Shown one piece after another: positions 56,936 to 64,000 of a DNA stretch of 64,000 nt. The DNA lies in contig NZ_ASWE01000001.1 of NCBI RefSeq assembly GCF_000407505.1, positions 245,324-309,323 on the forward strand, read 5' to 3'. This DNA is from Enterococcus phoeniculicola ATCC BAA-412 (GTDB lineage Bacteria > Bacillota > Bacilli > Lactobacillales > Enterococcaceae). Positions within the stretch are counted from its first letter, which is position 1, and every line of letters begins with the position of its first letter. Below the pieces are notes generated by a model. It was not told where the DNA came from, made no database searches, and saw nothing but the letters and a program-made list of their open reading frames with translations. The position numbers and the translations under genes were made by a program.

Positions 56936-57358
56936 ATGAAGATAAAAAAAGAACGTTTGCTGTTAATAGCAGGTTTTGTATGGTCCATAGCTGGAGGGAA
57001 TATTCTGTTTATCGGATTAAACACGTATGCAGAATATATAAGTATAAGAAATGGCGCTCTGACATTGATTGTATTTTTTCTTTTTTGGCTGTTGGTTTTT
57101 AAAAAACTGACAAGAAAACACACGAAACGAATTAGAGAATACCCTGATGAAAAACAATTCTTTTGGCTTTTTTTTGATAAGAAATCATTTATTATCATGT
57201 TTTTCATGATGACTTTTGGCATTGTCATACGTACACAGCATTTACTGCCTAATCAATTTATTGCTGTGTTCTATACAGGGTTGGGCACGGCTTTACTACT
57301 AGCAGGAATTATTTTTTTAAAAAACTATATAAGAGAACAACGATCTTTGAAAGGATGA
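56936..57358 (+). CDS. hypothetical four-span membrane protein (140 aa)
   Basis: I do not recognise a named family. Four hydrophobic segments (about 8-28, 39-55, 82-98 and 106-126) with basic loops (KKLTRKHTKRIREYPDEK) indicate an integral membrane protein with a cytoplasmic central loop. ATG follows GGAGGATAGG. It is first of three overlapping or adjacent membrane protein genes directly under the TetR operator, and overlaps the next gene by 4 bp. Confidence 0.7.
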   Translation: MKIKKERLLLIAGFVWSIAGGNILFIGLNTYAEYISIRNGALTLIVFFLFWLLVFKKLTRKHTKRIREYPDEKQFFWLFFDKKSFIIMFFMMTFGIVIRTQHLLPNQFIAVFYTGLGTALLLAGIIFLKNYIREQRSLKG

Positions 57359-57792
57359 ACAAAATGAGACGAACAATGAATTTATCAATTGGCTATTTTA
57401 TAGCAGCGATGATTAGCGGTGTTTTTTATAGAGAGTTTACAAAATGGAATGAGTACACACAGCCAACAGTGCTTGGGGTACTTCATACACATTTACTAAT
57501 TTTAGGAGTTGGGGTATTTCTCCTTTTAGCCGTTTTGAATAAACAAATTAAGATAGAGAGAAATAAGCAATATAACTCTTTTTTTCTTCTATATAATCTT
57601 TCTTTGCCGCTTATGATGCTCACCATGCTTCTTCGAGGGATAACAGAAGTGAAAGCTATATCTTTAAGCAAGATGTTCAATGGAATGTTATCAGGCGTAG
57701 CTGGACTTTCTCATATCGGGTTAGCTATCGCCTTGTGTCTGTTACTATTCATAATAAAAAAAGAGTTACTGAGAGAAGAGGTGAAGCAATAA
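57355..57792 (+). CDS. DUF2871 family membrane protein
   Basis: Protein of 145 residues with four hydrophobic spans and a DUF2871-like pattern: SIGYFIAAMISGVFYREFTKWNEYT, VLGVLHTHLLILGVG and MLSGVAGLSHIGLAIAL. The His residues in the membrane segments (LHTHLL, LSHIGL) could bind metal or haem. The start ATG overlaps the preceding stop (GGATGA). The function of the family is not known. Confidence 0.75.
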   Translation: MNKMRRTMNLSIGYFIAAMISGVFYREFTKWNEYTQPTVLGVLHTHLLILGVGVFLLLAVLNKQIKIERNKQYNSFFLLYNLSLPLMMLTMLLRGITEVKAISLSKMFNGMLSGVAGLSHIGLAIALCLLLFIIKKELLREEVKQ

Positions 57793-58170
57793 ATGTCTAT
57801 GTTATTAATAATTGCAATTATTTGTATGACGCTAGCACTTGGGTTCTATACAATAGGCGTATTTGCTGAAAAAAAATCAGGAACACTACTTACTTGGCAT
57901 GCAATTGTATTTTGGTGCGGGTTCATATTTGATACGACTGGAACAAGCATTATGAGTAAACTTGCAGGAAGCGGCTTCCAACTAAATCTTCATGGAGTTA
58001 CAGGACTCATCGCTCTACTTTTAATGGCTTTTCATGCGATTTGGGCAACGGTTCTCTTGATTCGAAAAGATGATCAGTCAAAGAAAGTATTTCATAAATT
58101 CAGTATTGTTGTATGGGCTATTTGGTTAATACCGTATGTCATGGGGATGTTTATTGGAATGAATGGTTAA
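57793..58170 (+). CDS. HsmA/TIGR03987-like membrane protein
   Basis: Protein of 125 residues with four spans. Motifs: LGFYTIGVFAEKKSGTLLTWHAIVFWCGFIFDTTGTSIMS, LHGVTGLIALLLMAFHAIWA and a late FHKFSIVVWAIWLIPYVMGM. Conserved His residues recur in each half, as in small haem- or quinone-linked membrane proteins, but no reaction is known. It starts directly at the DUF2871 stop. Last gene of the TetR-controlled set. Confidence 0.7.
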   Translation: MSMLLIIAIICMTLALGFYTIGVFAEKKSGTLLTWHAIVFWCGFIFDTTGTSIMSKLAGSGFQLNLHGVTGLIALLLMAFHAIWATVLLIRKDDQSKKVFHKFSIVVWAIWLIPYVMGMFIGMNG

Positions 58171-58316
58171 TAAAATCCGTTTGTATGAGTGACTAGCAAT
58201 AAAAGTCCACAGACAGTCTTTTAGCCCTCACGTAACAAAAGGCTCTATTTTTTACTAGCCAATTGTTATTAAGTAAGGATTACTTGTGTAAGCGGAGACT
58301 CATTTTATAAGAGTGA

Positions 58317-58345
58317 AAACAGACGATCTTTGGTCTGTTTTTTTT
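58317..58345 (+). terminator. rho-independent terminator
   Basis: AAACAGAC pairs with GTCTGTTT around GATCTTTG and is followed by a T run. Confidence 0.75.
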
Positions 58346-58493
58346 GTTGATGGAAGGAGTCGTTTAGGAAAATTGACTTTTTTGTGAAAAGTAGTTCTTT
58401 GGTTAAAAAAACAGAAAATTTATACGATTTGGATAAAATTTAAGTTACATGGTGAAAATGCTGAGTTCTTGCAGGTTTAAGAGTAAAAATGGT

Positions 58494-58559
58494 TTGACAA
58501 ATTCTTTGCTACTTGATACACTTTAAACGCGATGTTTTGTTTATAAGCGGTTTTTTTTT
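58494..58559 (+). promoter_or_regulatory. strong promoter with immediate terminator-like hairpin
   Basis: TTGACA, 17-bp spacer, TACACT (58494-58522). From about 58527 the RNA would form AAACGC/GCGGTTT (one bulge) followed by nine T residues (58551-58559). This is either an attenuator for the 58778 gene or the source of a very short RNA. Confidence 0.55.
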
Positions 58560-58777
58560 GATACAAAAATAACCTAAGGTATTAAAACATATGTTTTTTT
58601 CGGACGTTGGAAATATCATTTTTAACCAGGGAGAAAACAGTTCGTACTTCGGAATAATTGAATAACTATTCTACTAGTTTTGAATAAGTTGATTCACAAG
58701 GATAAACAAGCGTGAGTAGTACAATGATTCAATATCTAGTGAAACATGTTCTAAATAAATAAGGAGGAAAGCAAGTT

Positions 58778-59560
58778 TTGTTTATTACTATGATTATAAG
58801 TAGCTTTCTTTTACTTGGGGGAATGGGGATATTTGTTTATCGGTATCTGGTATATAACCGGCTGAATCAAATTAAAGATGCAGAAAATTACGACCCCACT
58901 TTCCAAAGAAAACTAACTTATGTGAAACAGAAAGAAACAGAAAAGCATGTATTCTATCTACTTATCCTCGCTTTTTTATTACTAATTAGTCTGTTTGTGG
59001 GAACGATTTCGACTTATCAATTAACAAAAGCGTCAGATGCTTCTCAAAAAGAGATACAGCAGCTACAAGAGGAAGTCACACGGATAAATAAAACACAACA
59101 AATTGGATTGAATCAACAGGACTCTAAAGGGATTAATGAAATTCAGCAGAGTGAAGAAGTACCTGATGTTGATTTAAATCTAACTAGTTATAAGTGGAAA
59201 GAAGTCTTTGAAAATAAAAACCAAAGTGAAAAAAATAGAATAGAAGCGGACCTATCAAAAGAATTAAAAAACTATTTTAAGGTTGATACGGTTAATGTAA
59301 CCCTAGTAAATAATAAGGCGATGAATCTCTTTTTAATTGGAGAGTCAAATGCTGCTGACGAAAGTGAGCAGCTATTAGATAAGGTGAGTGAGTTTGTTGA
59401 ACAAGCAAATGAAGTCCCTGAATTAGACCAGATTCGCTTTGAATCAGACAAAGCACTAAAAAATGATGATACGAGTATTTTATATTCTAGAAAAACGAAT
59501 CAAGAAAATTTCAAGGAACAGAGCAATAATACTAGTAAGATGAAGGAAGGAAAAGGGTAA
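58778..59560 (+). CDS. hypothetical membrane protein with extracytoplasmic domain (260 aa)
   Basis: I do not recognise the family. Two hydrophobic spans (about 2-24 and 58-82) are separated by a basic loop (RYLVYNRLNQIKDAENYDPTFQRKLTYVKQKETEK). After a short coiled-coil (SQKEIQQLQEEVTRINKTQQ, about 96-115) comes a polar domain of about 140 residues. TTG start: AAGGAGG lies 10 nt upstream, while the next ATG (58790) is 22 nt away. It overlaps the coiled-coil gene by 1 bp, so the two are co-translated. Confidence 0.72.
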   Translation: MFITMIISSFLLLGGMGIFVYRYLVYNRLNQIKDAENYDPTFQRKLTYVKQKETEKHVFYLLILAFLLLISLFVGTISTYQLTKASDASQKEIQQLQEEVTRINKTQQIGLNQQDSKGINEIQQSEEVPDVDLNLTSYKWKEVFENKNQSEKNRIEADLSKELKNYFKVDTVNVTLVNNKAMNLFLIGESNAADESEQLLDKVSEFVEQANEVPELDQIRFESDKALKNDDTSILYSRKTNQENFKEQSNNTSKMKEGKG

Positions 59561-60495
59561 TGGTAGATAACAAAAAAGAAAGATGGTTTTCTCAAAAAAG
59601 TTTGATAGATGAGGTAAATAAAGTGTCGGATGAAGTTATTGAATCACTTTCACAAGACGATAGCGGTTCTAAATACAAAAAAAATACATCTGTTGATACA
59701 ACATCAAATGACGCAGAAGATATGGAACGTAATATGAAGAGATATGAACGACAAATAAAAATTCTTCAAGCAGAGATGATTCAAGAAAAACAATTACATG
59801 AGCAAGAATTAAATGAAGTGAAAGCTGAGTTGGATACAATGAAAGAAACGAATCAAGCGAATTCAGCAGATGCAGAAATTCAAGAAGAGCTAGCACAATT
59901 AAGAAAAGAAAATGAAGAATTAAAAGCTGACTCTTTGAAAGTAACGGTGAATCATTCAGAAGAGCTGTCTAAAAAAATAGATTCTCTAAACGGAGAAGTT
60001 GTTGGTTTAACAGCGGATAAGCTTGATCTTAAAGATCAGCTCTTGGATATGACAGCAAAAAACAAAACGTTACAAGAAACACTAAAAGAAAAAGAAGCAA
60101 TTATTCAGTCAATGACAAAACAACTGGATGAGCGAAACGATGGAGAAGCTGATTCAGAAGCTTTACTAAAAGCAAAACGTCAAATTAATGACTTAATGGA
60201 ACAAAATGAAGACTTAAAACAAGAAGTAATTGAGTCTCAAAAAGAGATTGGTGAAGTTCTTGTTTCTGCCAAAAAACAAGCAAATCAAATGTTGGAAGAA
60301 GCACATGTAGAAGCAAAACATATGATTAGTAGTGCAGAGTTAGAATTAGAAAATATTGGTAGTCGTGCGAAGAAAATCTTCATTGAAGTAGAAGATTCTA
60401 AAGATCAGGTTGTAAGCATGTATAATGAAATGCAATCAAAAATTAATCAATTAGTTGAGGGAAGTTTACTTTCGGATTATCAATCAAAAAAGTAA
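59560..60495 (+). CDS. DivIVA-like coiled-coil protein (311 aa)
   Basis: Soluble protein of 311 residues, almost entirely coiled coil from about 50 to 295, with high Glu, Lys and Gln content. The C-terminal part (EIGEVLVSAKKQANQMLEEAHVEAKHMISSAELELENIG) resembles the DivIVA/GpsB repeat seen in proteins that scaffold division and cell-wall synthesis. The N-terminal membrane-binding motif of true DivIVA is not evident. ATG overlaps the upstream stop (TAATG). Partner of the 58778 membrane protein by gene coupling. Confidence 0.75.
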   Translation: MVDNKKERWFSQKSLIDEVNKVSDEVIESLSQDDSGSKYKKNTSVDTTSNDAEDMERNMKRYERQIKILQAEMIQEKQLHEQELNEVKAELDTMKETNQANSADAEIQEELAQLRKENEELKADSLKVTVNHSEELSKKIDSLNGEVVGLTADKLDLKDQLLDMTAKNKTLQETLKEKEAIIQSMTKQLDERNDGEADSEALLKAKRQINDLMEQNEDLKQEVIESQKEIGEVLVSAKKQANQMLEEAHVEAKHMISSAELELENIGSRAKKIFIEVEDSKDQVVSMYNEMQSKINQLVEGSLLSDYQSKK

Positions 60496-60888
60496 GTAGA
60501 ACTTACTACGGGCTCTATAAATAAGAATGTAGTAAGGCGTTTAAAAAGAATAAAACACCAACACTATTTGGTTTATCTGAAAATAGCAGTTGAGGGAAGT
60601 TTTAAAAAATAGTAACTAATAATGGGTAGCCCTCCGAAAATTAGATGAAGTATCTAGCTTTTGGAGGGTCTTTCATTATACTGGTACAAGGTATCTTTAT
60701 AGAAGCAGCAATCCATGTTAGAATAAATACAGAGATGCAGTAAAAAAATCAATTGAGTGGAAATATAGGCAAAGAAATGCCGGTTGCCCTCTGAGGGCAA
60801 TTAAATTTTATAACAAAAAATAACGAAACGTATTTATGATGAGTACAGAAAATGTTTAAATGACTAAAAATAGAAAGAGAGAATAACC
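60496..60888. other. 393-bp intergenic stretch with terminator and palindrome
   Basis: Holds the terminator CCCTCCGAAAA/TTTTGGAGGG (60629-60674) and the palindrome TTGCCCT-CTG-AGGGCAA (60783-60799), which is positioned like an operator on a possible -35 box for the next gene. No ORF is seen. Confidence 0.55.
60629..60674 (+). terminator. rho-independent terminator
   Basis: CCCTCCGAAAA..TTAGAT pairs with ATCTAG..TTTTGGAGGG and is followed by TCTTTC. It ends the 58778-60495 transcript. Confidence 0.65.
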
Positions 60889-62067
60889 ATGGGGATTTTT
60901 AAAAGAAAAAAACAAAAAGCATTATTTGATGAATTTGATGATCTAGATGATGATGAATTTGATGACGACGATGACGAGTTTGACGAGGATGAATTTGAGG
61001 ATGACAATGAAGAACTTGAGGAACTTCAAGAGAAAAATCTCCTGTTAGAAAAGGAAAATAGTAAATTAGCTTCTGATAAACAGGAGATGGAAAAAAATCG
61101 TGTAAAACTAGAAACAAAAATTCATGATTTGGAAACTGAATTATCATCTGTAGAAGCAATTCCATCAGATTATTCTGAGCGTGCAGTAGAATTAGAAGAG
61201 TACAAAAAGAGAGTAGAACGATTAACGGCAGAAAATGTAAAATTAACTTCTGACCTGCAAGAAGTTTCAAACGACAGCTCACAAATAGATACGGTAAAAG
61301 AAGCGTTTGCGAAAGAAAAACAAGATTTTGAAGCAGAAATTGAACGTTTAGCGAGCGAACAAGAAGCCTTACTTACTGAGAATAATCGCTTGGTAGATGT
61401 AAATCAAGAGCTCACAACTGAAAATGAACGTATGTCTGCAGAAATTTCTACATTGACTGAAGAAAATGAAAAACTTTCAAATGAAAATATTCGTCTTGCC
61501 TTAGAAATGAGACAATTAGAAGAAAAAGTGGAAGCCGAAGAAGCGACAGAAGCTGTTGAAGAAGTTGAATCACCACGTATTTCACTAGAAAAAGAACGAT
61601 TAGAAAAAGAAAATGAAACCTTGCAAAATCGTTTGGAATTATTAACTCAACGTAATGATCAATTGGCTGATACTCTAACTAGGTTAGAAGAAGCTATTAG
61701 AAACCGTACAAACGAGCCGCAAGACGTAACGCAGACAGAAGAGTACAAAGAACTGTTAGCCCATGCGCAAGCCTTAGAAGAAGAATTAGAGCACATTAGA
61801 CGTCAAGGACAAGCGGAAGACTATTATTCATTAACAAAAGATGAAATGGCTGAAGTTATGCTGGAAGCAAAAGCAAAAGCGAAAGATATTATTAAGAAAG
61901 CAGAAGTTGTTGCTTATGATATCAAGTCTGAAGTAGAAGAGGAATTACGTGCTCTTAAAGCAGAAGCATTGTTGTATCAACGAAATATTGAACGTGCAAA
62001 AGATGATTCAGCAGCGCTGTTTAATAAATTGATTGAACAAGCAAGTGAATTGAATCGTACATTCTAG
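60889..62067 (+). CDS. acidic coiled-coil protein, DivIVA-like C-terminus (392 aa)
   Basis: Cytoplasmic protein of 392 residues. After a basic start (MGIFKRKKQK) comes an unusual Asp/Glu/Phe-rich segment (about 12-50, repeating F-D/E-D/E units), then long coiled coil (about 45-320) and a C-terminal block DEMAEVMLEAKAKAKDIIKKAEVVAYDIKSEVEEEL, similar to the end of the 59560 protein and to DivIVA. The two genes look like distant paralogues. Ends 11 bp before the glucosaminidase gene, with a GGGGGG-rich ribosome-binding site between. Confidence 0.75.
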   Translation: MGIFKRKKQKALFDEFDDLDDDEFDDDDDEFDEDEFEDDNEELEELQEKNLLLEKENSKLASDKQEMEKNRVKLETKIHDLETELSSVEAIPSDYSERAVELEEYKKRVERLTAENVKLTSDLQEVSNDSSQIDTVKEAFAKEKQDFEAEIERLASEQEALLTENNRLVDVNQELTTENERMSAEISTLTEENEKLSNENIRLALEMRQLEEKVEAEEATEAVEEVESPRISLEKERLEKENETLQNRLELLTQRNDQLADTLTRLEEAIRNRTNEPQDVTQTEEYKELLAHAQALEEELEHIRRQGQAEDYYSLTKDEMAEVMLEAKAKAKDIIKKAEVVAYDIKSEVEEELRALKAEALLYQRNIERAKDDSAALFNKLIEQASELNRTF

Positions 62068-62078
62068 GGGGGAAGAAA

Positions 62079-63620
62079 ATGGATTATAAAAAGGTTGGGG
62101 TAGTCAGTAGTGTTGTGTTAGCCTATTCAGGGTTTACAGCAAGCATACCTGTGCAAGCAACAACCGTTTCAACTGATTCATTCACCCTCCAGGACGATCG
62201 TGGAGAAAAGCCTGTAGATTTAACAATCAAGCAACTAAGTACACAGAGCAGTTCTGAAATTACAGAGGAAAGCACCTCTCGTGATACAACGAGCGAAAAT
62301 ACAGAAACAAGCGAATCAACACAAATGAGTATATCAGATTCAGAAAGTAGCAGTGATGCTACTTCTGAGTCTTTAACAAGCTCAGAAGTAGAAAGTACAT
62401 CTACTGATTCGATAAACACAACAGATACTGCCTCAAGCTCATCACAACCAAGTGTAACGACTGATAGCAGTGAACAAAAGACCGGGAATACAAGTCATTC
62501 ACAAGAATCGTCTAAGATAAAGGAATCTACAAAAGAAACTGAGAAAAAAGAAGCTTCTGAAGAAATTCCTGCAATTATTTTTTATTCACCTAATTATTCT
62601 ACACAACGATTTGTCAGTCAAATTGCAGAACAAGCAAGGACAATAAGTCAAGAACATGATTTGTATGCGTCAGTTATGATTGCCCAATCAATTTTGGAAA
62701 GTGGCTCGGGAAATAGTGGATTAGCTAGCCCGCCAAACTATAATTTGTTTGGAATAAAGGGAAGCTACGGAGGGCGAACCGTTCGATTTGCAACTTCTGA
62801 AGATGATGGAAGTGGAAAACTAAATAAAATCAATGCGAATTTTAAAAAATATTCTTCTTACAAAGAATCACTAGAAGATTATGCCAATTTATTGAGTCGA
62901 AATCTATATAGTGGTGCTAGAAAAAGTAACACTAGTAGTTATCAAGAGGCGACGAGCTTTTTGACAGGGCGTTATGCAACGGACACAAGCTATGGAGCAA
63001 AATTAAATGGACTAATAGAAGCCTATAATTTAGCACAATATGATAATCCTGTAGAGAAAACGACCGATTTAACTGAAGTTAAAGACTCCTCTAGTACGAT
63101 AGTTAAACCAAAAGTAGAAGCTGATAAAGCTAAAGAAGCATCTAAAATGACAGTGGAGCAGAACTTTTTTATGCATGAAGTACAATTTGGAGAATCATTA
63201 AAAAAAATTAGTGAGCTGTATGAAACGCCTATCTCTACTATAGTTCAACAGAACCAATTAAACCGTTTGGTATTAATGGTGGGACAAGTATTAAAAATTG
63301 AGACAAGTATTCGTCCAAATGAGGTTGATCAGACAATCATTGAATCAGATACACGTCTTAAACAAGATATTCTTTTAAATAAAAAAATAACTGAAGTTAT
63401 ACCAGAGCCAGTTTTTAAAACAAAAGACTTGCGTTATAAAATTACGGCAACTTCTGCTTTACCGACAGATAGTTATCAGGTACAGCGTGGTGACAGCCTC
63501 TTAAAAATATCCCAAAAAGTTGGTTTATCAGTTCAGTCCATTAGAGAATGGAATCAGTTAGAAGGATATTTACTGAGAGAGGGCCAAATTTTACGCATTA
63601 CGCCAGTCTTAAGCGTGTAA
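62079..63620 (+). CDS. secreted N-acetylglucosaminidase with two LysM domains
   Basis: Exported peptidoglycan hydrolase of 513 residues. A signal peptide ends near PVQA (about 27). A Ser/Thr/Glu-rich low-complexity linker follows (about 40-180). The GH73-like glucosaminidase domain covers about 190-325, with candidate catalytic Glu in AQSILESGSGNSGLA and YNLFGIKGSYGG. Two LysM domains (about 366-410 and 465-510) anchor it to peptidoglycan. It should cut glycan strands during wall growth or separation. It lies directly after the acidic coiled-coil gene. Confidence 0.9.
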   Translation: MDYKKVGVVSSVVLAYSGFTASIPVQATTVSTDSFTLQDDRGEKPVDLTIKQLSTQSSSEITEESTSRDTTSENTETSESTQMSISDSESSSDATSESLTSSEVESTSTDSINTTDTASSSSQPSVTTDSSEQKTGNTSHSQESSKIKESTKETEKKEASEEIPAIIFYSPNYSTQRFVSQIAEQARTISQEHDLYASVMIAQSILESGSGNSGLASPPNYNLFGIKGSYGGRTVRFATSEDDGSGKLNKINANFKKYSSYKESLEDYANLLSRNLYSGARKSNTSSYQEATSFLTGRYATDTSYGAKLNGLIEAYNLAQYDNPVEKTTDLTEVKDSSSTIVKPKVEADKAKEASKMTVEQNFFMHEVQFGESLKKISELYETPISTIVQQNQLNRLVLMVGQVLKIETSIRPNEVDQTIIESDTRLKQDILLNKKITEVIPEPVFKTKDLRYKITATSALPTDSYQVQRGDSLLKISQKVGLSVQSIREWNQLEGYLLREGQILRITPVLSV

Positions 63621-64000
63621 ATGTACATTAAAAAATGAGAATAAATAAGAAGTGAATCACTCCTCGAAACTACCACTATCCTTTCAATACATGCGTATAT
63701 TGAAAATCTTCAGCACTCCCCAGAGGCTTGTTTATACACAATGAATCAAGTCTCAGATGATCGATACAGAAGTATTCAGCTAAGAAGTTACTTCTGTTCT
63801 CACCGTTTATTAAAATTTTGGAAGATCTGGGCAGAACTAGTGTAGTTCTGTCTCAGAGTCTTTTTTTTTCGGAATAAAATTGAAAAATAAGATTGATATA
63901 AAAATTAGAGTAAAAAATTTGAGATTAGAAGTAGTTCAATCCAAGACTTAAGCAGAGGTATTTGTAAGTTCCATTCATTAGAATTATCGCAAATAAAATC
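63621..64000. other. terminal non-coding stretch with repeat and terminator
   Basis: No ORF is supported. Around 63787-63820 a sequence CTTCTGTTCTCACC.TTTATTAAAATTTT matches the end of the 13480 repeat in about 26 of 30 positions. The terminator listed next follows; the last 130 bp are A/T-rich without a recognisable feature. Confidence 0.4.
63824..63869 (+). terminator. rho-independent terminator
   Basis: GGGCAGAAC pairs with GTTCTGTCT (with G-U pairs), extended by CT/AG, followed by a nine-T run. Confidence 0.7.

Larger units (their letters stand above)
58171..58777. other. 607-bp intergenic stretch with terminator, strong promoter and attenuator-like hairpin
   Basis: No ORF of note. A terminator closes the upstream operon (58317-58345). 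A consensus-like promoter at 58494-58522 is followed within about 25 bp by a hairpin with a nine-T tail, then about 210 bp of A/T-rich leader up to the TTG-started gene at 58778. Confidence 0.5.

Noticed and set aside
60899-61282. 127-codon antisense frame opposite the acidic coiled-coil gene
   Set aside because: The His/Leu-rich product is simply the reverse reading of GAT/GAA-rich codons.

Overview
The window is low-GC Firmicutes DNA with strong AGGAGG-type ribosome-binding sites, many TTG/GTG starts and CcpA-type cre sites. Gene content (split and fused PTS systems, an ISL3 transposase, MgtC, NagB, the infC-rpmI-rplT operon with its leader, an allantoate/FdrA cluster) points to Enterococcus. 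The species cannot be fixed from sequence reading alone; a metabolically broad, E. avium-like lineage is only a guess.

Layout. 1-3284: end of a beta-glucoside operon (PTS EIIBCA, whose start codon straddles the left edge, and a phospho-beta-glucosidase). 3962-10573: a YesM/YesN-type two-component system facing an ABC sugar importer that has no ATPase gene. 10606-12480: an ABC-F ATPase on the minus strand behind a long leader with a 20-codon upstream ORF and two tandem terminators. 12683-17602: nagB, an MgtC-like protein, a tyrosine phosphatase and two membrane proteins. 17693-19175: infC-rpmI-rplT. 19176-20689: a complete ISL3-family insertion sequence with perfect 8-bp target duplications, sitting in the rplT terminator. 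21008-25460: a PRD regulator, fructose-type PTS IIA, IIB, IIC and a class II aldolase. 26423-27171: a secreted bacteriocin-like protein and a 54-residue membrane protein that could be its immunity factor. 27780-40162: a LacI-controlled carbohydrate locus (YitT-like protein, LacI regulator, ABC importer, GH35, heparinase II/III-type lyase, GH88, metallo-beta-lactamase-fold protein, GH29). 41138-54990: an allantoate/ureide catabolism island. 55448-58170: an oxidoreductase and a TetR-controlled set of three small membrane proteins. 58494-63869: a probable cell-envelope group (membrane protein, two DivIVA-like coiled-coil proteins, a glucosaminidase with LysM domains).

How the parts work together. 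The LacI locus looks built to import oligosaccharides containing galactose, fucose and uronic acid and to trim them inside the cell; none of its four glycan-cleaving enzymes shows a signal peptide. Operator-like palindromes occur in front of both transcription units. The ureide island encodes allantoate hydrolysis, two parallel routes to oxalurate (AllE+AllD and PucG), the three-gene oxamate carbamoyltransferase (FdrA/AllF, AllG, AllH) and carbamate kinase, so it should yield ATP and ammonia from allantoate; allantoinase is not in the window. Matches to the CcpA cre consensus lie before most of the catabolic operons, including a perfect match between pucR and pucG, which predicts shared glucose repression.

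Most noteworthy: the ABC-F attenuator with its leader peptide, the probable bacteriocin/immunity pair including a gene under 60 codons, a probable AUA start for infC, and the uncharacterised coiled-coil/glucosaminidase group.
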